A program made the translations under genes and the position numbers. DNA of 64,000 bases from Tenrec ecaudatus (Eukaryota > Chordata > Mammalia > Afrosoricida > Tenrecidae). The stretch is from NCBI RefSeq assembly GCF_050624435.1, contig NW_027459443.1, positions 5,001 through 69,000 of the forward strand. The letters are read 5' to 3'. The notes under the pieces were generated by a model. It had not been told where the DNA came from. It saw only the letters and a list, made by a program, of their open reading frames with translations, and did not search any database. Shown here piece by piece: positions 10,619-23,330 of the stretch (position 1 is its first letter; each line of letters opens with the position of its first letter).

Positions 10619-12374
10619 GTGGGTCAGAATTTCCTTCTCCAACTTGAGTGCCTAATATCAGGTAAATATCTTAGTTCACATGGTTGTGAGAGAATGTAAG
10701 CAGAGAGAGTCTCATTCCCTGGAATTTTAAGTAGACAGGTGCTAGGGTTACCATTGGGGAATAAGATCTCATTTTAAATAAGATCTGGGTCTAGTTGTCT
10801 CCATGTGACCCTGGACAAAGAGTGCTCTCCTTCAGACATTGCAACAGCAGAAATGTTTTCATTTGTTTCTCACTCCTTTCTGACGCTAGTACTGTAGTGC
10901 TTCGAAACTGTAAGACAGGAAATACTTACTACTCCCCTGCCGCTTTGGGGGCTAGCTTCAGCTCCCTTCTCCCAGTTCATTAAGTTACTCACTTCAAGTA
11001 CCTGGAGTGAATCCCAGACACCTGCTAAGGGCCAGGTCCTCACTGTACTCCATGTCAAGAAGCATATTCATGATGATGCATCACATGTCCTAAGTAAATC
11101 ACATACTTGTTAGATCTGTATTCAAGGATTCCAGAATGTTACTGGTTCCTCCTTTATGTGCTGTCAGATTGAAAGATGAGACCATATCAAGAACCTATCT
11201 TTAGTAAGGTAACTTGGAGTCCTGAATTGATTTTAATCTTAAACATTTGTAAGGCAGGGGGAAACAAATAAGCACACGTTTAAATCCTAAATTTTCTTTC
11301 ATGGATGCATGTGCTATGTTGGGCTACACCATAAACCCAGGACATTTGCTTTCTGTTCTCTTTACATTTGGATCTGAAGTATGGTGTGGGTTGAATTATC
11401 ATTTCCTGGGCTAATGAGACTCTGTCTTCATCGGGGCTCTTCTGATTTTTGAGGCCTTTTTGGTACTCAAAACTGGGTATGGAAAGGGTATTTTTAGTTT
11501 TTCAGTGAGTGGAAGGCATTAGGGAAGTGGGACTGAATTTACTGGTGTTGCTCTGACTTGTCATTTAAATTCAAGGGTGTGAGAGCATTGGAGGGTCGGC
11601 CCTAGACCTCTGGTAGACAAGACACCTAAGCACTGTAGACCTCAGTTACCCCAGAGAGACAGTGGACAGGGTGTGAGCTGAAGGCGCTACCTTGTCCCTT
11701 TGTCGCATGCTGGACTCCATCGGTAGCACGATGCTTCTTTCTTTCATCGCTTCCGTAGACTCTTCCTGTTGTCTGCTCTCAGCTTTCAGTCCTCAAGATT
11801 GCTCCTGCTTAGAATGCTGAGTCTTGGTCCAACCCAAACCCAAACCCACTACCATTTAACCTACTTGGGTTCTTAGCAACCCCATCGTCCTTAGTAGAAC
11901 AGCTTCAAAGGGTCTCCAAGGCTGGTGCGTTCAAACCAACTGACTTCCAGTTAGTAGCCTTGTGCTCAAGCACTATGTCACCAGGACTCCACCGATTCCA
12001 TATGTGGGTATTCATTTGGTCACTACATACACCATAAGATTTTGACAGAATCAGATGCTTCTGGGTGTCCTCGTCTTTTCTCTTGGTGTAAGGTAACCAA
12101 GACAGTTGACTGCATGTGCCCACTTAAAGTGCTGATGACTTAGGGGGTAGGAACACCAAGTATGATTTCACAAAGTACGACATGCTCCCTATTGCCACTT
12201 CTGGCATTCTCACTTTCAATAAGGAATTTATGATCCACGTGCTGCTGGTGTACAGATAGCATGTCCACTTCAGTTACACAAAAGAGCTTTCCAGTGCTAC
12301 ATGTTTGTTTGGTGTTCTGCAACTGCTTTTGATATTCTCCAAGGGATTTATGTATCCTTTCCATTTTTCCACAG
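10619..12374. other. NINL intron with an AfroSINE-like remnant
   Basis: Mostly unclassified sequence. A decayed reverse AfroSINE-like segment sits at about 11831-11992: it has the tail-like 'ctacttgggttcttagcaac', a body, and a head ending 'tgtcaccaggactcc'. The 3' end carries a polypyrimidine run into the next acceptor. Confidence 0.6.
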
Positions 12375-12441
12375 AGTTTCAAGTCAGATGAAGAACCTGA
12401 TGGTGCCAAAGAGCCTCAGAATGAGTTATTTGAGGCACAAG
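12375..12441 (+). CDS. NINL: NINL exon B (67 bases)
   Basis: A small exon. The frame reads [22 protein letters not shown] and contributes one base to a Gly codon. The human counterpart is [23 protein letters not shown]. The acceptor is ttccacag ending at 12374. The donor is CAAG|gtaaaa at 12442. The frame follows on from exon A without loss and the exon ends in phase 1, as required by the next exon. Human Thr161, which I recall as a proposed Polo-like kinase site, aligns with Ala here (GAKEPQ). Confidence 0.92.
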
Positions 12442-12967
12442 GTAAAACCATGACCTCATGCTTGGTACTTTGAAAGATCCAGGACCTGGATTGTCAGCAG
12501 TGTTGCTGTGACAAGAATAGTTTCCTGGAGAGTGCAGTGTGGGTAATCTCCCTGGACAGCCTGTTCTCCGGATATACTTATATAGAGAGCGTTTCATCAA
12601 GAAAATAGCTCACACAGATGTAGAAGAAGGCAAATTCCAAGTTGAGCAAGTTCTAGGCCCATGATGCTGATGTTAGGGTGCAGGGTTATCATGACTGTCA
12701 TAGCTTTGGGAGTTGATGGGCCCAAAAGGAGCTGAAAGACAAAGGTCTATGGCTACAGAGGGAAATGAATTCAAGGTTGGCAGATCAAGCCTGTGGCTAA
12801 AGAGACGAATAAGTCCAAGCTTGGTAAGTCAGGTGACAAGCTACTGATAACTCCCAAGGACAGCAAGCAATACAGGAGACCACTGACTCAAGTCTTAACC
12901 TGTGTACAACTGAATCTGGGCTAACCCCATTTACATATTTATTATTTTAAAATAGTTTTATTGGAAG

Positions 12968-13895
12968 ATACAAGGAGTTACCAAAAATGGATTTTTTTCA
13001 AAGTTATGTATTTAAATTTTTTTACAAAACAACCATGTCACCGTCAAAGTACTCTCCATTACACTTCATACATTTGTCACACCTGTGATTCCATTCTTGG
13101 AAACATTTTTCAAACTCATCTGTTTGGAAGGCTGACAGTACCTCTCCAATTTTTTTCTTCATCTCTGCTTTTGTCTTCAAATCTCTGTTCTTTCATTTCC
13201 CTCTTCATTCAAAGAAACAAAAAGAAGTCACATAAAGTGAGGTCAGGTGAATAAGGTGTGTGGGGCAAAAGAGGCATGCTGGTTTTTACCAAAAACTGGC
13301 ACACTGAGATGGCTGTGTGAGCAGGGGCATTGTCGTGGTGGCAGAACCAGTCCCCTGTCTGCCACAAATCAGACCATTTTCATCACACACTATTATGCAA
13401 TCTTTTCGGATCCTCTAAATAGAAAGCTTGATTAACAGTCTTGCCTGGTGGAGCAAACTCCAAATGCATGATGAGTTGACGTTTTCGTTCATTCAGGAAG
13501 TTGACAAACATCCAGAATGAGGTTTGTCATCAATCAATATTTTACCTTTTTTGAAATGAGAAAAACACTTGAGTTTTTTCCCATAGCACTGCCCTTGTAA
13601 GCTGTTTTCAACATCACAACAGTTTCTGCAGTGTTTTTCCTTGAGTAGGAAACAAAATTTCACCACTGCACACTGTTTTCTTAAATTGGCCATCTCAAAA
13701 AGCAAGGTTTCAAGCAAAACTGCTTTTATGAAAAAATTCACCGTGACCAGAGAAAACCTTCCCAGTGCCACGGGGTGCACTAACTCAGAGCAAGTTGCTC
13801 GATGCATACTTAGCAGGAAACATGGGTACTATGAAAGCTCCACTCTGCCCAGCGCAATTCTGGTCTGGGGTTGGTGGGGGGGGGTACTCCCTCAT
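12968..13895 (-). mobile_element. mariner DNA transposon, decayed copy
   Basis: A mariner-family element of about 0.93 kb in reverse orientation. The transposase start region reads MANLRKQCAVVKFCFLL on the minus strand, followed by SHFKKGKILIDDKPHSG, which matches the helix-turn-helix region of mariner transposases. The ends are approximate inverted repeats: 'caaggagttacc' on the left and 'ggtactccctc' on the right. A matching forward copy lies at 35783-36838. Frameshifts and stops make the transposase inactive. Confidence 0.85.
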
Positions 13896-14935
13896 ATTTC
13901 ACCTATCATACAATTCAATTGTTCTATCCTATTAAGAACGTTTCTGCAGTTATCACCACAATGAATTTCAGCGCATTTTCTCATGAACTCGTTGTTAGTT
14001 CCTAATTTGCCACCAATCACTCCTACCATGCTCTACACAATTATCAAGCCGGTTACTACCTCTGTGAATCTACATAGCCTGGACTTTACATACAGAAAAT
14101 CATTGAAAAGACAAACTGGAAAACAATGATTAGAACACAGAGAAAAACTTCATAGGAAAAAAAGCAAAATATTAAAAACTGAAACAACTTTAAAATGAGT
14201 CAAAAGGGAGATCAAATAGCAAGATATTAAAATGTAACCTAAGTACAACGGACTTAATCAACTTTGCAGTGTTCTGTCTCTAACAAGGCTCTTAATATCC
14301 CAGGACTTTGGTCCAAGAAGATTCCCCAGAGGCTTAATCCATCCAAGCGACCCTGCAATTGGATTTTTGGCTTTCACTGTCTTCCATAGCCTTCTGTAAA
14401 CCACATGTCCAGAATTCAAGCTCTGATACTATTTTCTCCTGAGATTTGGATGTTATTTACAATCCTTGGATTATAAAGGCAGGTGTGTTTCCTCATGTGG
14501 GCTTAGTTGATGCTTCACTCACATAGCTACCTGTTTGAAGACGAGCTTTTAAAACCTCAGCCACTATTCTGTCTGATAGTCGGGCACCAACTGGTTTTTT
14601 TATCACATGCTGTTACAGCCCTCATATTAGCAGTGACCTCTTCATGAGGGCAAGCATTGAGCGGGGCCAGGCTAGGATGCATTGGGCTACAATTAAGTGC
14701 GAACCCCAAATCCATTCATATATCTATAGTTTATATGTCTCTGGTTAACTTCAGAGATTATTATGATTTTATGATAGAGAACTTTATAAATCATCCCCCT
14801 AGGGCATAAGGTAATGTCTTTTATTTAGCCAATTATATAGCATTTTAAAATGCTGAAGAAAAATTATTTAAGTATAGATAGGCTTCAGACTGTAAAATAT
14901 GAATTAATGACATGTACATAACAAGACACTATTTA
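13896..14935 (-). mobile_element. Older L1 3' UTR
   Basis: The + strand shows 'atcatacaattcaattgttc', 'ttatcaccacaatgaatttc' and, further on, 'ccatagccttctgtaaacca'. It then has 'ctcatgtgggcttagttgatg' and 'ttaagtgcgaaccccaaatc', the same ordered series as 23331-24560. This is a reversed L1 3' UTR without coding sequence. Confidence 0.7.
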
Positions 14936-15490
14936 TAAACAAGCAGTGGGATCAGTGATAAGACAAAATTTGCAGTAATTCACAGAAGCAGAATCATCCC
15001 TATCAGATGAATACATTTCATAAGAAAAAAGAAGGGCATTAAGTAGTAAATATATGGTAATCCCGGGCCACATTGAATGGGCATCATTAATAGAGCACCC
15101 TGAGAGCAAGAGAGCTGAACCACAGTCCAAAGACCACCAATTCCATAACCTTGGGATAGCAGTCATCTGCTTCTTCTCACACTAAGTCATATAAATATTA
15201 AGTCCAAGAAAGTCTGTCTGTTCCTTAAAACAGCTACAGGTGAGTGTGAACAGTTCGAGCAGTAGGACAGATGTGTGCCTTGAAAACACAGTTCAAGGTC
15301 CCAGTAGTCTACAGCGCATAGCCTGGTTCACCAAGGTCTGGATGGAAACTAGATGAATAGAAACCAAGTAGGAACATAATACCGGGCATTTTCTCCCATT
15401 GGATTCTTTACGAGTATTGTTCATTGTTTTTCTCCAGCCAGTTTAACCATTGATAGAAATGTAGTCGCCTTCTTCAAGACATACATTCCC
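14936..15490. other. Unclassified intron
   Basis: No exon or named repeat recognised. Confidence 0.35.
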
Positions 15491-15499
15491 CTGACCCCA

Positions 15500-16150
15500 C
15501 CTCCCATCTTTTTTCTGTAACTGCCCTCAGGATTCTATCCTTTTTTTTCAAATTGGAGAATTTGGCTCTGATATTTCATGGTGGTTTTCTTTTAGCTTCT
15601 ATCTCATTTTGGTTTTCTTAACTTTTTGAATAATTATGTACTCCTGTGTTGTTGGTCAAATTTTCTTTTATAGTTTGTCAAAACTATTTTCTTTGTATGT
15701 ATTTTTGTTACTTCCTTTTCAGGGTTTTTAATGAGACATAGATTATTTCTCTTGATTCTTTTGTTGTTTTTTGGTGGTGGTTTTTCTTGTCAGTTATAGT
15801 CAGAGTGATCGTCTTTGAGCTCACTGATTTGATTTTCCTTTTCAGAAGGAAAATCTATTCCTCAAGTCATTTACTGTGTTGCCTAATTCTGTTATCTCAT
15901 TGTTTATATTCTTAGATTCCCTTTGATTTAAGATTTCTTCTATTGTTTTCCTGAGTATTCCCTACATGTCTAAATCATTCTTCGGAATCCTGTTTCTTAT
16001 AGTTCCAGGGCCTCTTTTTCAGAATTCTCTATTGGATCTGGGCAATTTCCATTTGTTTACATTTGTTTTTCTTGATGTTTTGGGTTTTCTGTGGTTGATT
16101 GCTGTTTCCTCAGAATCCTAGTAGTAGTGCCAGTGATATGAACACTTAGT
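15500..16150 (-). mobile_element. HAL1/L1 ORF1-like fragment
   Basis: T-rich on the + strand, so the minus strand is A-rich and lysine/glutamate-coding, as in the coiled-coil part of L1 ORF1. It contains 'gttgcctaattctgttatctc' and 'ttttgggttttctgtgg', which recur at 53390-53660. Too decayed to give a protein; an old half-L1 or L1 ORF1 remnant. Confidence 0.5.
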
Positions 16151-16289
16151 TGGCTTTGTCTAGTGATGTGGGAGAGGTCTAATAGAAGGTGGAAAATATG
16201 GTGAAATGAAGGAAAGGGGAGAGAGATGAGTAAGTGGTGAAAGTGTGGGGGAAGATACAATATTGTTTTTAGCTTACCATTTTCCTAGA

Positions 16290-17880
16290 CAGTTTAAATG
16301 GCGTCTTCTTGGCATTTGGTTTTTCCTACCATTTTAGCCTTATTCCCCACCTCAGGGACCCAATGTGGATGTTCTGCTAGCTGCTGAGTATTCCAGTTAT
16401 GTAAATCTGACTTACACAAAATGGATTCTGGAACTGGTTCATTTGCTACAGGGTGGGTTTGGAGAGCCACCAGCCCACCTGAAGATGAACTTGAAGTAAG
16501 AGACTCCGTTACAATATTGACCTCCATGTGCCCCCACACCAAATGGTGGGTCACAGTGATGTTTTAGGCCTTCTAGAATTGGTCTCAGTTAGAGCCAGTG
16601 TCCAATAATCCCTAAAAAAATCTAATTATTTCTTTTCCCACAGTGAACACTCACTCTTGTAAAATGCTGATGATCCATTTGAGGAAGGCTGACAAAAAAA
16701 TAACAGAAAATTTTGTCATTATAGTGGGGGTCCTTCCACAGGGAAACATAGCCCCTGCTCTTTTTAATGGGTTATGGGTCTGTAAACTATCTCACCTCAG
16801 GGAATGATTGAACAATTATGACTCTTCTAATCATTTGAGTTTCACTGCTGTTCACTTGACCCAGATTTTTTTTTCTGCTTAGACAGATCAAGTAAATATT
16901 CATTAGGTTTCCTATGTTTTTCACTCCCAAGGACTTCCTGCCTGAGTAGACAATACCATGAGTCCATGACAGTCAAGCTGTTCTGATTCCCACTTTGACT
17001 CAGCTGTCCATTACAGTAGCCACATCCACCTGTCTCTGTCAATTAAGTGCTGCCATTTGGCCCCTACTTCCCTGCAACCCAATCAGCCCAAGTGTAGTTA
17101 GGTGTCACTATTCCAATAAGTCCATTTCCACAGTGAAATGTGACTTACATAAAATAGCAATCTTCAGAGATGCTGGGACTACATTTGCAATTGGGCTCCC
17201 TCCTCTTGCAGTAAAGGTGTGAGTTCTACTCCATGTGCGTCTGTAGACCCATCCTGATTAATCCATTATAGCATGCCCAACTCCTTAATCTTGTGGATAC
17301 CTTCTGCTACAATATACTTTGACTGGACTTGTCATTGAGCATGATTTATTTATGCCATCATACAACCCACGAATCAGCTTCACTGAATCAACCAAAAAGT
17401 GTCTTAGATTGAAACATTAAATTTATATTCTGCACTTAGTGGGCCCATATCAGTAAACTAAGACTGATCCAACTTTATGTTCTACACACCATTATTAGCC
17501 ATTCTTATATCTATATTCTCTATGTTTCTGGAAATTCTTTTGGAGTATAGTGTACCTCTGCCTGGGTCACCATGTATATGTCATCTTTTAGAGCTTGCTG
17601 GAACATAAGTCTAGTCTTAGGTCTAGAAGCAATAATGGGTGGTGAATTCATTAACTGGAAACATTTATCAGTATCTTTTAAAGCATCTCCTCAAGCAAGG
17701 CTCCAGTAAATGCCCAGGATTCATATCAGCATGCACTATTGAGTTAATCTTTTCATGTGGTGGGAAGGGATAATAGTTTTTTTTACTGATCATGAATTAA
17801 GATGGAGCAATCTCTTCAGATGGAAACAATCTGCTCTTAGCTAAAGTAACATTATGGAAATTGGGGGCTCAATCCACCCG
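16290..17880 (-). mobile_element. ERVL/MaLR-like internal region
   Basis: A 1.6-kb stretch with the ordered motifs of the MLT1/THE1-type internal sequence read backwards: 'tggtctcagttagagccagtgtccaataatccc' region, 'gggggtccttccacaggg', 'gggtctgtaaact' and 'cccactttgactcagctgtccattacagtagcc' region. No reading frame survives and no LTR was found beside it. The assignment is from remembered family structure. Confidence 0.5.
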
Positions 17881-18274
17881 TCTTCTTAATTATCTGCCTG
17901 TATCTCCCCATCCCAAGGCGTAAGAGTCCGTTTTGTTCCCAATCAATATTCTCAATTTAACAGCATTTGAGGTTGAGAATTGAGTTGGTACTATAATTCA
18001 TCATTCTTAGGATATTACTCTTGAGTTTATTTTTTCAGTAATATCACCTCTGTTACCACAAAAAGAAAACCTTTTTTTTAAAGAATAAATGTAAACTTTG
18101 AAGTCTTTTATGCATTTTTTGATCTTTGACTCTGAAGTCCTGAGTTCATGTCTTTCCTTCTACCAATTTATCTTTTGTAAGTAGGATAAATAATCAGCTT
18201 CTCCATACTGCTTACCCCGAAACAATTGCAGAAGAATATCAAACATGCTATCACTTAGAGCATCAATTTCCACC
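17881..18274. other. Unclassified intron
   Basis: No supported feature. Confidence 0.35.
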
Positions 18275-18470
18275 AATTCCTGATGTGCGGGTGGTGATAC
18301 ACTGCGTGCATCGAGTAGTGACTGTCAGACAGGGTAGAACTGCCCTCTGTGGATTTCTGAGACTAGTTATGGGAGTAGAAAGCTTCATCTTTCTCTTCCT
18401 GGTGGTTTTGAACTGCTGACACTGAGGTGAGCCCAATGCGTAACCACTACAGCACACCGCACACCACGAT
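18275..18470 (-). mobile_element. AfroSINE (reverse)
   Basis: 'gtgcatcgagtagtgactgt' begins the tail, then 'cagggtagaactgccctctg' and 'gagtagaaagcttcatcttt'. The head region has 'ccaatgcgtaaccactac'. Confidence 0.8.
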
Positions 18471-18632
18471 TTCACAGTGCCCTTTATACGCATGGGGGCA
18501 GTTATTAGTACCTTCAAACCTGATCAGACTTGGGAACCAATTGAGAAAATTGATCTGTACAACTTTGTTTCTCTAGAATCACTCTTGGAACCAAATGTTT
18601 TACACCGGGTTCTCCAGAGAAGCAAAAATTGT

Positions 18633-18635
18633 GGT

Positions 18636-18669
<34 letters not shown>

Positions 18670-18670
18670 A
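18633..18670. repeat. (TG)n microsatellite
   Basis: About 18 nearly perfect TG units. Confidence 0.95.
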
Positions 18671-18795
18671 CTGCTATACTGAACCCAGATCTGGATTCTC
18701 TCCTCTGGAACACCAGTTTCCTGTGAGCTCTTTTCCTATAGTTACACCAGAGTAGGGTTTTTGTGCTTGGTGAAGTATAGGGTAAACAGAAAAGA

Positions 18796-18930
18796 TGACT
18801 CGCATTGAGATTAATTGACACAGTGGCTGTAAAATGAGTTTTAGGGTGGTGCAGGACCAGGCAGTGTTTCCTTATGTTGTACAAAGTGTCACTATGAGTC
18901 AAAACTGACTTGATGACATTTAGCAATGTA
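18796..18930 (+). mobile_element. RTE LINE 3' end
   Basis: Carries 'ttgacacagtggctg', 'caggaccaggcagtgtttcc' and 'gtcactatgagtcaaaactg'. This is the same 3' terminus as the longer copy ending near 28378 and the shared tail of the AfroSINEs. Confidence 0.85.
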
Positions 18931-18989
18931 ATCTATATGTGTTTTTTATTTATTTTCTTTTTTAATGTCAGTGATTGTTTATTTATTTA

Positions 18990-21900
18990 CTTATTTGTTT
19001 TAAAAGATCATTTTATTAGGGGCTCATACAACTCCAATCACAATCCATACATACATCAATTGTGTAAAGCACATTTGTACATTCAATGCCCTCATCATTC
19101 TCAAAACATTTGCTCTCCACCCAAGCCCCTGGCATCAGGTCCTCATTTTTAACCCTCTCTCCCCCCTCCCCCCTCCCTCATGAACCTTTGATAATTTATA
19201 AGTTATTATTTTCTCATATCTTGGTCTGTCCCACATCTCCCTACCCCCACTTTTCTGTTGTATGTCCCCCAGGGAGGAGGTCACATGTAGATCCTTGAAA
19301 TCAGTTCCCCCTTTCTAACCCACTCTCTCTCTATGCTCCCAGCAGCGCCACTCACACCACTGGTCCTGAGGGGATCATCTGCCCTGGATTCCCTGTGTTT
19401 CCAGTTCCCATCTGTACCAGTGTACCTCCTCTGGTCTAGTCAGGCTTGCAAGGTAGGATTCAGATCTTGACAGTGGGGTGGGGGGAGGAAGCATTTAGGA
19501 ACTAGAGGAAAGTTGTATTTTTTCACGTTGCTACATCGCACCCTGACTGTTTCGTCTCCTCCCCAAGACCCTTCTTTAAGGGTATGTCCAGTGACCTACA
19601 AATGGGCTTTGGGTCTCCACTCCGCACTCCCCTGCTCATTCACTATGGTAAGATTTTTGTTCTGATAATGCCTTAAACCTGATCCCTTGAAACTTTGTAA
19701 TCGCACAGGCTGGTGTGCTTCTTCCATGTGGGCTTTATTGCTTCTGAACCAGATGGCCGCTTGTTTACCTTCAAACCTTTTAGACCCCAGATGCTATATT
19801 TTTTGATAGCCAGGCACCATCAGCTTTCTTCACCACATTTGGTTGTTCACCCTTTTTGTCTTCAACGGTTGTGTCGGGAAGGTGAGCATCATAAAATGCC
19901 AATTTAAAAGAAGAAAGTATTCTTACATTGAGGGAGTACTTGAGTGGAGTCCCAATGTCCTTCTACTACCTTAATACTAAACCTATAAATACATGCACAT
20001 AGATCTCATGTACAAATATATTTGCATATGTACATGTCTTTATCTAGACCTCTATGAAAACCCTTTGCCTCCCAGCTCTTTCCTCTATTTCCTTTGACTT
20101 CCCTCCTGTCCCACTCTCATGCTCAGTCCCCACCAGTGTTTCGGCAATTCCTCTTAGTCACATTACCCGTGATCATGCCCAACCAGGCCTCCTAGACCCT
20201 CCTCACCAGCAATTTGGATCCCTTGTTGTTCCCTTGTCCCTGGGTTTGTTAACACCACTTCCTTACCTCCCCCTCTCCCATGTCCCACGGAACTATTGGT
20301 CCCGTTGTTTTCTCCTATTGTTCATCCAGCCTATCTTATTTAGACAGACCTGTGGAGATAATAACATGCACAAAAACAAGACAGAGCAAAACCAAGCAAC
20401 AATATACAACAAAATAACAACATACTAATGAGAAAAAACAAAACACAACAAGAAAGAAAACTTGTAATTAGTTCAAGGATTGTTTGTTGGTCTTTAAAAG
20501 TGTTTTCCAGTCCAGTCTGTTGGGGCATCATGCCCTGGCCCCAAAGTCTACCTTCAGCATTCACTGGGGACCTCGCCGCTCTATTCCCTTGCTGTTCTGT
20601 TACACCCCTTAATTATTTTGCCTCGATGTGGTGGGATCCGATTGGGTGCAATACCCACACTGTGTCTCTGGTGTTGTCCTCTGTAGAGATATGGGTCAGT
20701 GAGGGACGTCATGTCTCATAGTGGGGCTGGCCATGTGATCCTCTCTGTCGACTGACTGCTCTAATTGGGAATATCAACCTCATGGCCTGGTGGTCCATGA
20801 TGTGCTCTACTCTCTCCTCCTCCCCCTTCATATGCTCCCATATGCTCTGATCAGATATGTCCCTTTTCCAGAGCTGTAGATTCAGTGCTGTCCGTTGAAA
20901 TAAATTCTTCTGAGGGGAGGGGCAGGTGTCCATTTGGTTGGTGTTGGGGCCAGCCCCCCAGACCTCTCCACTGATTCACTACTCCGCACCGGCATGTTGC
21001 ATTCACATCTTGGAGCACCGGGTTGAAATCTGGTCCCTCTTTCCCTATGGAGACAAAAATAGTACCCTCCCATTGGGTGGGTTAGTGTCCTGTGCCCCCG
21101 CTACCCTTTTCTTTATTATTATTTTTTTTCTTACCCCACCTCCGTTTTAGTTGTGTACCATGTGTACCCCTGTGTTTGGTCTGGTCCCTGCCATATTATG
21201 TGGTCCTTGCCCCAGGAATGTTTGTATACCGTAGCTTTTTCCCTATGCCTCTTTTGCCTTTTTTTTTAAAGATTACCTCAGCAGCCTTTGAAGTCTTTCC
21301 ATATTTAAGTCAGTGCTATCTGAGGTCTGTTTTCTTTTTGCCCTCTGGGTGAGGTTGTTCTATGTGGTGGGCTCTTATTTATGCTTGGTGGGTGTTGTTC
21401 TTCTGCCCATACTGGGTTTGCAAGGATCTTTTGTAGGCTGGATATCTTCTAACGTATTCTTTGAGTTTTTCCTTGTCTGGGAAGACTCTTACTTCTCCAT
21501 CTATATTGATAGATAATTTGACTGGGTAAGGTATTCTTGAGTTTGCATTGTTTTCCGTCAATTTTGGGAATATGTTATTCCACTCTCTCCTCTTCTTCAT
21601 AGATTCTGCTGATAGGTCTGAGCATATTCTTATTTGGGAACCTTTGTATGTGATTGCTTGCTTGTTTTTCCCTAGCCGCACTCATGATTTTCTCCTTTTC
21701 CTCTAAATTGCATAATTTAATTCTTTTGTGCCTTGGTGACTTCTTCTTGTGATGCAGTCTTGCTGGGGTTCTTTCAGCCTCCTAAATGGTTGCCTGGTTC
21801 TCATTCACTAAGCTGGGGAAGCTTTCCTCCAAGAATTCTCTCACTATTGTTGCATATGACTTCTTTGTTGTCTTCCTCCGGTAAGCCAATAGTTCTCATG

Positions 21901-23318
21901 TTGTTCCGCTTCATAACATCAGACATCACTCTTAAGTTTTCTTCAACTTCTCTGATGATCTTATTAGATTTTTGTTTGCATTTGTTAAAGTCTGCCTGGC
22001 TGCCCTCCAAGTCACTGATGCAGTTCTCTGATTCCTCCAGTCGATTCTTGAGTTACGTGAGTCTGCTACTGGTTTTTGTTATCTCCTCCCTAAGTTCCTG
22101 TATTTCTCTTTTATTTATGGCTTTTACCTCTTCTATCATTTCATCCTTTTTCTGTATTGTTGCCCCATATCCTCTATGAATCCAAGTAGCATTCTGAAAA
22201 TTCCTTTCTGTGACTGTTCAATGTCTCCTTCCTCTATGCATGTCATTATGTTCAGGCCATCTTCAGGCATTGCCTTTTGTTTTTCCCGTTGTTTCGTTGA
22301 GGTCGTTTGGGCTGATGGCTGTTTGCCTTGTGTTGGTTTAGATGAGCCAGGTGCCATTTTCCTGTGAGTTGTATAGCACTGGCTCTCTCTGGGAGACTTG
22401 CAGGAGAACTTCTTCGAACTGCCTATAGCTTATTTCACTATGGAATTAACCTACCACTTTATCCTCCTATAGCTTCCCTCTCAGGGAAGTGACCCAGAAG
22501 GCTGGTGGGTTGCCTGCTTCGGTGTTGCTGAGGTTGGGCAGAGGTTCCTACAACAGCTTGAAAGGTTGAGGAGTGTTGGCTGAGCTACCTTAGGACTCCA
22601 GGCACACATGTAGGAATTCCCCTGTTAGATGTTTTAGCAGAGTATCCCCTGGTGGAGGTTGGCAGGCCCTTTCCCAGCCTCCCTAGCTACACAGGGTGGA
22701 GTTCACCTAGCTGGGTGTGGCCCAGGCATACATGCCCTAGGCTAAGGGGAGTGGTCTGGAGAGACCAAGAAAGAGAAAGAGGAGGGAAAAAAATCAAGCC
22801 CGCTGAGCCTGTGGGGGGCAGGGGAGGGGAGGATATAGTGAAGACATGGAAACAAAGTAACAAATGTAGCTGAGTCCCGATCCCCCGCCAGTGGAGCTGC
22901 AAGGGTTTAGTCCCTGCTCTGAGGCGGCAGCAGCAAGCTGTGGCTGTGTTGAGAAAAGGCCCCTGTGCAGCCCTCCAAGACTGAGGGGGAACAGAGAGGA
23001 GCTGCAAGGGTCCAGTCCTTGCCCCGAGGTGGGTGGTGGCAAACTGTGGCTGTGTTGAGACCAAGCCGCTGTACAGGCTCCAAATGGTCCCAGGCTCCAG
23101 CAGAGACAGTGGCAGGGCCAAGGACAAATCCAGCCGTCCTCCACTGAGGTAAGCCAAAAGCCCCCAGCCCCTCAAAACCATGTGGGTCTGAGCCTACTTA
23201 TCATTATGATGCTCCTCCTGCATTCCAGCAGTGTTGAAATTCCCTCTAAGCAACTCTCCTGGGCTGAAATCTGCAGAGTTCCTCTGGTATGTATTACTCC
23301 ATCGCCATCTTGCCGGAA
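18990..23318 (-). mobile_element. Half-L1 (5' UTR, ORF1, long 3' UTR, no ORF2)
   Basis: Reverse-oriented and about 4.3 kb. From its own 5' end: a start resembling 'gcaagatggcgatggag' (near 23315), a 5' UTR down to about 22360, ORF1 (22357-21379), a short ORF1-ORF2 spacer (about 21390-21290), then directly a 2.3-kb 3' UTR ending near 19005 with an A/T-rich tail. The spacer aligns with 48740-48850 of another L1 in the window, which does continue into ORF2. Here ORF2 (endonuclease and reverse transcriptase) is absent altogether. The layout is that of half-L1 (HAL1) elements, which rely on L1 machinery in trans. Confidence 0.8.
21379..22357 (-). pseudogene. L1 ORF1 within the half-L1, frameshifted
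   Basis: ORF1p is the RNA-binding trimeric protein of LINE-1. The N-terminal piece (22357-22136) starts MAPGSSKPTQGKQ. A coiled-coil piece follows at 22010-21801. The C-terminal domain (21681-21379) has RICSDLSAESMKKRREWNN, YPVKLSINIDGEVRVF and DKEKLKEYV, which match the conserved RNA-binding and C-terminal regions of human ORF1p. The three pieces lie in different frames, so at least two frameshifts have occurred and no full ORF1p is made. Confidence 0.88.
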
Positions 23319-23330
23319 ATCTCTGTTGTT

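Noticed and set aside
22687-23181. 164-codon minus-strand open frame
   Set aside because: Within the half-L1 5' UTR, a different frame from the one shared by the other L1 copies. CT-rich sequence keeps several frames open by chance.
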